A stretch of 59,625 nucleotides of DNA from Hyphomonadaceae bacterium. GTDB taxonomy: Bacteria > Pseudomonadota > Alphaproteobacteria > Caulobacterales > Hyphomonadaceae. Below the pieces are notes generated by a model. The model worked only from the letters and a program-made list of their open reading frames with translations. It did no database searches and was not told the origin of the DNA. The stretch lies in assembly GCA_022760335.1 (NCBI GenBank), contig JALEGE010000101.1:1-59625 (forward strand), written 5' to 3'. Made by a program: the position numbers and the translations under genes. Below, one piece after another: positions 54,216 to 59,625 of the stretch. Positions within the stretch are counted from its first letter, which is position 1. Every line of letters starts with the position of its first letter.

Positions 54216-55312
54216 TGGCGCGCCTCCCTGGCCTCTGCGAGGCGATCGGGGCGCACCACGCCGCCTATCGCGGTCATATCCATGGTTCCGCCACTGAGAT
54301 CGCGGATCAGCCCGTCATAGCGCCCGCCCGAGCCGAAGGGCCGGCGCGGATCACCATCTTGGGCGATCAACTCAAAGACAAAGCCGTCATAATAATTGAA
54401 ACGTCGCCCGAAAGGCGTCCCGAAGCGAGCCGATTTCAGGAAATCCGGCGCAAGGCGAGCCATGCCCGCAACCCGCGCGCTGAGGCGTTCCAGCACCGGG
54501 TCGACGCCATCAATTCCGGCCTGACGGGCTATGGCGAGCAAGGCGTCGGCGGCATTTTCCGGTGCGCACTCCACCGCCATCACCGCTTCCAGGGTCTGGC
54601 GAGCCAGCGCTGGGGCTTCCTCGTCTTCTTCCTCGGCAGCCTGGGCGAGCAGGCCTTCGACAATATCATCCAGGCTGCGCGCCCCCTGCATCTGTGTGCC
54701 CGCCAAAGCGAAGATTTCAGCGACAATGTCGCGGGCTTCGGTGAGGCTGGCGCCTTTCAGGCGTGCGGACAGCCCACTTGCGGGCGGCTTGTGGGCGCCA
54801 GACAGAAGTGCGCTGACTCCACCCGCCTGGCGGAATGCGCGTTTCAGGGCGTCGGCAAGGCCCTCCGGCAGGGTGAGCGCATCGACAAAGGCCGGAAAGA
54901 CGGCGAGGTCACCCATTCGCAGCATGCTGTCGGTGATGCCGGCAGAAGCGGCGGCCTCACAGACCAGAGCAAAGCTTTCCGCATCCACATCGGCAGTGGC
55001 GGGGGCGCCATAGCGCTCAAAGCCGATCTGAGTGAACTCCATCGGATCGCCCGGCACGCTGGGCAGGCGGAAAGCACGCGCGGCATACCGCTTGATGGTC
55101 TCATCGGCGGTGCCCGCCCCGGCCTGGGCGAGCGCCAACGGCAGGGTGAGATCAGGACGCAGTGCGCATTCCTCGCCATTGGCATCGGTGAACACGCACA
55201 GGCGCGCGCGCACGGCCTCGCCCGACAGCTCCAGCGGTTGGGCCGCTGGCATCAGGATGGGCGGGTCGACCAGCTCGCCGCCGAGTTTTGCGAAAATCTC
55301 AACGGGACTCAT
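54212..55312 (-). CDS. hisZ: ATP phosphoribosyltransferase regulatory subunit
   Basis: 366 residues, a histidyl-tRNA-synthetase-like protein without aminoacylation. LRPDLTLPLALAQAG and GDPMEFTQIGFERYG are the motif 2-like region; FNYYDGFVFELIAQDG and FGSGGRYDGLIRDL are the motif 3-like region. It activates HisG and gives histidine feedback. Overlaps hisS and hisG by 4 bases each (ATGA). Confidence 0.93.
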   Translation of the reverse strand: MSPVEIFAKLGGELVDPPILMPAAQPLELSGEAVRARLCVFTDANGEECALRPDLTLPLALAQAGAGTADETIKRYAARAFRLPSVPGDPMEFTQIGFERYGAPATADVDAESFALVCEAAASAGITDSMLRMGDLAVFPAFVDALTLPEGLADALKRAFRQAGGVSALLSGAHKPPASGLSARLKGASLTEARDIVAEIFALAGTQMQGARSLDDIVEGLLAQAAEEEDEEAPALARQTLEAVMAVECAPENAADALLAIARQAGIDGVDPVLERLSARVAGMARLAPDFLKSARFGTPFGRRFNYYDGFVFELIAQDGDPRRPFGSGGRYDGLIRDLSGGTMDMTAIGGVVRPDRLAEAREARQ

Positions 55313-56781
55313 TCCGCCGCCTCCACGATCTCTTTCAGTCGCGCGACCATGTCCGCGCGCGGCGCCTCGAATTGGCCGGGGCGAGCGGCGCGATATTCCT
55401 CATTGGACTTGATCGCTGCGGCCTCGGCCGCGCCAGCCTTCAGATCCTTGATGGTGACAACGCCCTTCTCGATCTCGTCCTCGCCGACGATCACCACAGC
55501 CGGCGCGCCGCGCCGGTCGGCATACTTCATCTGCGGTCGCATGCCCGAGCCGCCCATATAGGGCTCGGCGCGCAGCCCTGCCGCGCGTAGTTCGCTGGCG
55601 AGTTTCAAGGCCTCGCTCGGGTCTTCGCGGTTGAGATTGAGCACTACAATAGGCCCGCTGCGGGCGGTGAGATCCTGCTGCAGGGCGAAGGCCGTGACGA
55701 GCCGGCTGACGCCCACGCTCATGCCGGTGGCCGGCACGGACTGGCCCGTAAAACGCGCGATGAGATCATCATAGCGCCCGCCGCCGCCGACCGAGCCGAT
55801 GCGCACTGGATTGCCGTCTTCATCCTTGGTTTCGGTGAGCAACTCGGCCTCAAACACGGCGCCGGTATAATATTCCAGGCCCCTTACAATCGTTGGGTCG
55901 ATCAGCACATCGCTTTCCGGCACACCGAAGGCGGCAAGGCCGGATGTGATGGCCGTGAGTTCATCAAGACCGGCCTTACCCGCCTCGCTGCCGCCAGCGG
56001 CCTTTTCCAGATTGGCGAGTGTTTCCGCGCGCGTCCCGGCGCCCGCCTCGGCAAAGGCGAGGAGGCGTGTGCGGGCGCCTTCTTCAAGTCCGGCGCCCTT
56101 GGTAAAGTCGCCGCTTTCATCCAGCCGGCCTTCGCCGAGCAGGGCTTCCACGCCGTCCAGGCCAAGCCGGTCGAGCTTGTCGAGCGCGCGCAAAACCGTG
56201 AGCTTTGCCCCGCTATCGCTCACGCCAGCCTCGCTCAGCACGCCATCCAGCAGGCGGCGCGTATTCACCCGCACCACGAACTCTCCATCACCTGCCCCCG
56301 CCGCGCGCATGGCTTGGGCCGTCATGGCGATCATTTCCGCATCGGCATGGGCGCCCGGCGCGCCGACCGTGTCGGCATCGCACTGGGTGAACTGGCGAAA
56401 GCGCCCTGGCCCCGGCTTCTCATTGCGCCAGACCGGGCCATAGGCATAGCGGCGGAAAGGCTTGGCCAGCGTCTGCCAGTTCTCGGCGGCAAAGCGCGCC
56501 AGAGGTGCGGTGAGATCATAGCGCAGGGCGATCCACTGTTCGTCATCATCGGTGAGGGCAAAGACGCCTTCATTCGGGCGGTCAGTATCGGGCAGGAACT
56601 TGCCCAGCGCGTCGACATATTCGAACGCGCCGGTGTCGAGTGCTTCAAATCCCCAGCGCGCATACACCTCTGTGATACGCGTAATGATCTCGGCTTCGGC
56701 GCGAAGGAGGCTCTCGCGATGGTCAGGGAAGCCGCGCGGTTTGCGGGCGAGATCCTTGCCGGTTTTCGGCGTGTCGGTCAT
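55309..56781 (-). CDS. hisS: Histidine-tRNA ligase
   Basis: 490 residues, class II synthetase. ALRYDLTAPLARFAAEN, RRYAYGPVWRNEKPGPGRFRQ (motif 2), RGLEYYTGAVFEAE (HisA motif) and GGGRYDDLIARF (motif 3), then a C-terminal anticodon domain (VVLNLNREDPSEALK). Being upstream of hisZ and hisG, it puts tRNA charging and histidine synthesis under one control. ATG 56781 starts the similarity. Confidence 0.95.
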   Translation of the reverse strand: MTDTPKTGKDLARKPRGFPDHRESLLRAEAEIITRITEVYARWGFEALDTGAFEYVDALGKFLPDTDRPNEGVFALTDDDEQWIALRYDLTAPLARFAAENWQTLAKPFRRYAYGPVWRNEKPGPGRFRQFTQCDADTVGAPGAHADAEMIAMTAQAMRAAGAGDGEFVVRVNTRRLLDGVLSEAGVSDSGAKLTVLRALDKLDRLGLDGVEALLGEGRLDESGDFTKGAGLEEGARTRLLAFAEAGAGTRAETLANLEKAAGGSEAGKAGLDELTAITSGLAAFGVPESDVLIDPTIVRGLEYYTGAVFEAELLTETKDEDGNPVRIGSVGGGGRYDDLIARFTGQSVPATGMSVGVSRLVTAFALQQDLTARSGPIVVLNLNREDPSEALKLASELRAAGLRAEPYMGGSGMRPQMKYADRRGAPAVVIVGEDEIEKGVVTIKDLKAGAAEAAAIKSNEEYRAARPGQFEAPRADMVARLKEIVEAAE

Positions 56782-56927
56782 GGCATCGGCCTTTTCAGCG
56801 TTCGGGCACCGCATAGACGATGCGCCGGGGGGTGTGAAGTCTGGATGCCGGGGCTGGATTTAAGCCAGCATTGGCCGGTCCAAAACCGGCTGCCTTAGCC
56901 TTAGACGACCCGGCATGGGTCTTGGCA

Positions 56928-57006
56928 GGCGTGCAATGCTTGAAATGTCCGGGGGGAGAACTTTCGCAAGGCACGCCTTCAGCGGTCGCGCCTTGTTGCG
57001 GGCGCG
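56928..57006 (-). promoter_or_regulatory. Histidine attenuator hairpin region
   Basis: After the leader peptide the minus strand can fold in mutually exclusive ways. Segment 1 (57001-57006) pairs with segment 2 (56987-56992). CAAGGC of segment 2 (56990-56995) pairs with GCCTTG of segment 3 (56967-56972). GGCGTGC of segment 3 (56971-56977) pairs with GCACGCC of segment 4 (56928-56934). No clear T-run follows segment 4, so the output may be Rho-dependent or translational. Confidence 0.65.
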
Positions 57007-57042
57007 TCAGCTGTGGTGGTGATGGTGCTGTTGCGTGTTCAT
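57007..57042 (-). CDS. hisL: Histidine leader peptide
   Basis: An 11-residue open frame encodes MNTQQHHHHHS, five consecutive His codons (CAC CAT CAC CAC CAC) followed by Ser and TGA. It lies 225 bases before hisS in the same direction and directly precedes alternative hairpins. This is the hallmark of ribosome-mediated attenuation by histidyl-tRNA. The promoter's -10 ends only 6 bases before the ATG, so the peptide is probably read from a leaderless 5' end, as known for trpL in Sinorhizobium. Confidence 0.9.
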   Translation of the reverse strand: MNTQQHHHHHS

Positions 57043-57048
57043 GGGCGC

Positions 57049-57077
57049 GAGATATGCCGTGCAGCGAATGGCGTCAA
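57049..57077 (-). promoter_or_regulatory. Promoter of hisL-hisSZG
   Basis: Minus-strand TTGACG (57072-57077) and TATCTC (57049-57054) are 17 bases apart. Predicted start is at about 57042, the A of the leader ATG. The remaining gap to 57215 shows nothing further. Confidence 0.7.
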
Positions 57078-57215
57078 GTTTTTCGACCCTGCCATGAGCC
57101 TGCTCTTCTCAGAAAGCATCTCACCGCAGACACACTCGCTAATAAGACGGAACTGTACACTAAAGCGGGGATCCATAGGGCGGTGTAACAATCGGGAGCG
57201 TTGGCTGTCGGATTT

Positions 57216-57252
57216 GTCCATGGATTCCTGCTTTCGCAGGAATTCACGAATA
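57216..57252 (+). repeat. Palindromic repeat family B, copy 1
   Basis: GTCCATGG followed by stem ATTCCTGC/GCAGGAAT around loop TTTC, then TCACGAATAT. Similar copies at 58957-58997 (reverse) and 59034-59074 keep the same layout with changed but still paired stem bases. Confidence 0.85.
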
Positions 57253-57272
57253 TCGGGGATGGTTATCAGGCT

Positions 57273-57815
57273 TTACGCATCGTCAGCCTCATCCCCGCCC
57301 GCCCACAATTGCCAACTCGCCACCACAAGCCGGCCTGTCTCCAGGTCCACCTCTGGCACATCTTCCTCGCTGAAGGGGATATAGACCGCGCCGCCTCCAC
57401 CCGCGGGCGCGATTTCAAGCAAGTCCCCGGCTCCGAAATTCTGCACCGCCTTCACCTTGCCGAGCGCTGTGCCATCGGGTGCGACCACAGCCAGGCCGAC
57501 AAGATCATCGACATAGACCTCGTCTTCTTCCGGCTCTGGCAAGGCGCTGCGCGGCACATAAAGCCGTGTGCCTTTCATCGCGTCCCATTCTTCACGCTGG
57601 CGCGGGGCCTTGGGCATGACAATGAACAGCGCCTTGGCCGGGCGGGCCGATTTGGCCTCCAGCAGAACCGCGCCATCCTCGCCCAAGAGGGGGCCGAAAC
57701 TGAATACATCCTCGGGCACCTGGGTAAAGCTTTTCACGCGCACATCGCCACGAACACCATGGGCGCCCGCCAGGGCGCCCACGACAATCAGATCGTCTTT
57801 TTCAGACTTGCTCAA
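57273..57815 (-). CDS. rimM: Ribosome maturation factor RimM (TTG start)
   Basis: 180 residues. VVGALAGAHGVRGDVRVKSFT is the N-terminal RimM domain; VYVDDLVGLAVVAPDGTALG and YIPFSEEDVPEVDLETGRLVV are the PRC-barrel. It assists 16S 3'-domain maturation with S19. The start is TTG 57815, directly after the TGA of the crystallin gene (TGATTG), so translation is coupled. trmD and rplS, usual next genes, are absent; an intergenic gap and hisS follow. Confidence 0.93.
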   Translation of the reverse strand: MSKSEKDDLIVVGALAGAHGVRGDVRVKSFTQVPEDVFSFGPLLGEDGAVLLEAKSARPAKALFIVMPKAPRQREEWDAMKGTRLYVPRSALPEPEEDEVYVDDLVGLAVVAPDGTALGKVKAVQNFGAGDLLEIAPAGGGGAVYIPFSEEDVPEVDLETGRLVVASWQLWAGGDEADDA

Positions 57816-58793
57816 TCACCAGCTCCAGCCGCGGTCTCCCCGGCCATCCACACGGCGGATCGAGGAGATATTGTCATTCAGGCCTATATCTCGCGTGGAA
57901 CCGATGGAGCGGTCAATGATCCGGCAGCGGCCGCGATAATCAGGATCGGAACAGATCTCCCAGCGGCCGGAGTTTACCCGGATGGAGGAGATATTGTCAT
58001 TGAAGCCACGTGCCCTCAGCTCTCTCAGCGAGCTATTCACTGTCATGGAACGGCCACGGCCATTGGGGTCGACAAACACTACGATCCCGGCACCGCCATA
58101 GCCGGCATTGCCCCAATCTCGGTTTCCCCAGTCCCGATTGTTGCCCCAACCACGACCATTATTGCCATAGCGGCGCGCCTCCTGGTCGCTGATCGGGCGC
58201 AGGGAGCTGATCCGGTCATTCAGGCCATGGCGCGGGAAACCAGCCTGGTCGCTGCGGATCACGGCGCAATTGCCGCGATAGTCCGGATCGGTACAGACCA
58301 GCCAGGTGCCATTGCGCACGCGAATGGAGGACACCTCATCATTCAGTCCGGTGTGACGGATACTGCGCTGTGCGCCGTTAAGAGCATAATTCCTTCCGCG
58401 ATAGCCGGGGTCAGCATAAAGGATGATGGCGCCGCGATTGCCGTAGCGGTTACCGGAACGCCAGTCATTGTCGCGGTGGTCCCGGTCGCGCCAATCATGG
58501 TTGCGGTTGCGGTCGCGGTCATTGTGATCCCGGTCCCGGTCGCGCCAGTCATGATGGTCATCATCCCGATCCCAGTCGCGGTCGTGATGATCGCGGTCAC
58601 GGTCCCGGTCGGCATTGCGCTGGCCATTGTGAAAGGTAATGGTGGGCGAACCGCCCAACAGGTTACCAACAGTGATCTGCGCTGCAGCGGCCTGGCGGCG
58701 GCTGGCATCCTCGCCGTCGGCCAGGGCCGGCGCGGTAAAAACAAGGGCGGCGGTCGCCGTAGCGGCCAGCCGCGAGAGCCATTTGAGGTCCAT
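57816..58793 (-). CDS. Secreted protein with two beta/gamma-crystallin domains
   Basis: 325 residues. Signal peptide with cleavage after APALA (about 25). Residues 60-115 are a low-complexity Arg/Asp/His stretch of RD repeats. Two double-Greek-key domains follow (about 121-200 and 235-315), each with two motifs containing the calcium-binding pattern NDxxSS: NDEVSS, NDRISS, NDNISS, NDNISS. Asp-Pro-Asp/Gly-Tyr-Arg-Gly starts the strands. Probably a periplasmic or surface calcium binder. It sits between rpsP and rimM, normally neighbours. Start ATG 58793 begins the signal. Confidence 0.85.
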   Translation of the reverse strand: MDLKWLSRLAATATAALVFTAPALADGEDASRRQAAAAQITVGNLLGGSPTITFHNGQRNADRDRDRDHHDRDWDRDDDHHDWRDRDRDHNDRDRNRNHDWRDRDHRDNDWRSGNRYGNRGAIILYADPGYRGRNYALNGAQRSIRHTGLNDEVSSIRVRNGTWLVCTDPDYRGNCAVIRSDQAGFPRHGLNDRISSLRPISDQEARRYGNNGRGWGNNRDWGNRDWGNAGYGGAGIVVFVDPNGRGRSMTVNSSLRELRARGFNDNISSIRVNSGRWEICSDPDYRGRCRIIDRSIGSTRDIGLNDNISSIRRVDGRGDRGWSW

Positions 58794-58956
58794 GCGGGGT
58801 CTCCTTACCAGTAGCATGGAAGGAGCATCGCATGGGGGGCCTGAATGTGATTTCATCGCCACATTCAGGCCCAGTTTAGCTTCTGTTCAGGTTGGGGTGG
58901 GGCCATTTTTGCCCGTAACTGACAACTCGCATGAAATTCAGAAGCACGCGGCAACA

Positions 58957-58997
58957 TAGAAATCCGTAAATGCCTGCGCAGGCAGGCATCCATGGAC
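58957..58997 (-). repeat. Palindromic repeat family B, copy 2 (reverse)
   Basis: On the minus strand: GTCCATGG (58990-58997), stem ATGCCTGC (58982-58989) / GCAGGCAT (58970-58977) with loop CTGC, then TTACGGATTT. Same layout as copies 1 and 3. Confidence 0.8.
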
Positions 58998-59033
58998 GAA
59001 AGATGCAATCAGGAGTTCCCGGTTGATGGAATG

Positions 59034-59074
59034 GTCCATGGATCCCCGCTTTCGCGGGGATTCGCGGATATGGT
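59034..59074 (+). repeat. Palindromic repeat family B, copy 3
   Basis: GTCCATGG (59034-59041), stem ATCCCCGC (59042-59049)/GCGGGGAT (59054-59061), loop TTTC, then TCGCGGATATGG. It faces copy 2 in head-to-head orientation about 36 bases away. Confidence 0.85.
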
Positions 59075-59077
59075 GTA

Positions 59078-59115
59078 TCTCGCCCCATGGTTCGTCTTCT
59101 CTCACCATGAGGCTA
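59078..59115 (+). repeat. Repeat family A, half copy (type I unit)
   Basis: CGCCCCATGGTTCGTCT followed by TCTCACCATGAGGCT resembles the type I arm of the copies at 36365 and 50273, with a TC change in the middle. It borders copy 3 of family B, so two repeat families are stacked before rpsP's 3' end. Confidence 0.75.
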
Positions 59116-59124
59116 GGGGCAGCC

Positions 59125-59565
59125 TTACTCAGCCGCTTCGGCTTCGGCCTCTTCAGCCGGGGCTTCTTCCTCGGCCGGGGCGTTTTTCGCCTCTTCCTCA
59201 GCGGCCTTGCGGGCAGCTTCCTTCTCGGCCTTTTCCTCGGCGCGTTCCTTGGCCTTCACGCCCGGCTCGCCCTTGTTGGGGTTGTTGCCGTGTTCCCAGG
59301 TCCAGACTTTGCCGGCCTCGGTTTCCAGCGCGCTCAGGAAGCGGGCGACGCGGTCGGTCGGCTTGGCGCCTTTCTTGATCCAGTCGGCGGCCTTTTCGGC
59401 ATCGATCTGGACGCGGTTCTCGTCATCCTTGGGCAGACGCGGATCATAGGTGCCGATTTTATCGATGTAACGGCCATCGCGCGGGGCGCGCGAGTCCGCG
59501 ACGACGACGCGGTAGAAGGGACGTTTCTTGGACCCGCCGCGGGCGAGCCGGATTTTAAGAGCCAT
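59125..59565 (-). CDS. rpsP: 30S ribosomal protein S16 with extended tail
   Basis: 146 residues. [22 protein letters not shown] and [15 protein letters not shown] are the S16 signature; the body ends near residue 85. A long Lys/Glu/Ala-rich helical tail ([17 protein letters not shown] region, very acidic end) follows, as in several alphaproteobacteria. It starts the interrupted rpsP-rimM cluster. Bases 59566-59625 hold only its leader. Confidence 0.96.
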   Translation of the reverse strand: MALKIRLARGGSKKRPFYRVVVADSRAPRDGRYIDKIGTYDPRLPKDDENRVQIDAEKAADWIKKGAKPTDRVARFLSALETEAGKVWTWEHGNNPNKGEPGVKAKERAEEKAEKEAARKAAEEEAKNAPAEEEAPAEEAEAEAAE

Positions 59566-59625
59566 GGTGTATCTCCTTAAGTGTCTTATGGCGTCTTCGT
59601 TTTTGGTGTGCTCGCGGCTGTTGGC

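Noticed and set aside
54215-55561. A 448-codon plus-strand frame opposite hisZ and hisS
   Set aside because: Antisense shadow of two well-supported genes.
57201-58814. A 537-codon plus-strand frame opposite rimM and the crystallin gene
   Set aside because: Its Val/Pro/Ile repeats are the complement of the RD codon repeats; both minus-strand genes have clear domains.

Overview
The window is chromosomal DNA from a GC-rich alphaproteobacterium. The best fit is a stalked or prosthecate, marine-type lineage near Caulobacterales/Maricaulales (Hyphomonadaceae-like). The evidence is a near-canonical CtrA cell-cycle regulator with a C-terminal Ala-Ala, a GANTC site in front of it, FlhF/FlhG flagellar-placement genes, a split HisG/HisZ enzyme, and the rplY-pth-ychF and truB-rpsO-pnp gene orders. 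The genus cannot be read from the sequence alone.

Layout. 1-13 kb is mostly housekeeping: hemW (cut by the window edge), a LolA-like carrier, rplY-pth-ychF with a TIR-domain membrane protein placed antisense between pth and ychF, a thioesterase, an SDR reductase, an EamA transporter and several small envelope or unknown proteins. 12.8-15.6 kb is an accessory islet. It holds a DUF5615/DUF433 toxin-antitoxin-like pair, a long palindromic repeat, an AT-rich control region, and a tightly packed five-gene operon of four small helix-turn-helix proteins plus a winged-helix protein fused to a caspase-like CHAT protease domain. This operon is the best candidate here for an undescribed system. 15.6-18.4 kb is a TPP-riboswitch operon ending in thiC. 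18.5-27.8 kb holds small enzymes and membrane proteins, tRNA-Leu(CAA), and a divergent LytTR regulator/acyltransferase pair with phased direct repeats between them.

28-31 kb carries flhF-flhG followed by ctrA, so flagellar placement and cell-cycle control are side by side. 31-43 kb is metabolic and transport: a glutamate-synthase-like protein, an iron alcohol dehydrogenase, a double-ATPase peptide transporter subunit, a glycine-betaine-type ABC system whose permease and binding protein are fused, a ParA-like ATPase, fabI, a GT39-like glycosyltransferase and uridine kinase. 43.6-50 kb has a CAP-domain protein, pnp, rpsO and truB, with an SdpR/SdpI-like pair and a Tag-like glycosylase between rpsO and truB. 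50-57 kb has argD, a likely small RNA, and hisS-hisZ-hisG. The his operon is preceded by a five-histidine leader peptide and mutually exclusive hairpins, so it is probably controlled by attenuation. 57-59.6 kb has rimM, a secreted beta/gamma-crystallin protein and rpsP.

Three dispersed palindromic repeat families occupy intergenic gaps. Several convergent gene pairs share their stop codons by exactly four bases. No transposase, integrase, phage gene, rRNA or CRISPR array was seen.
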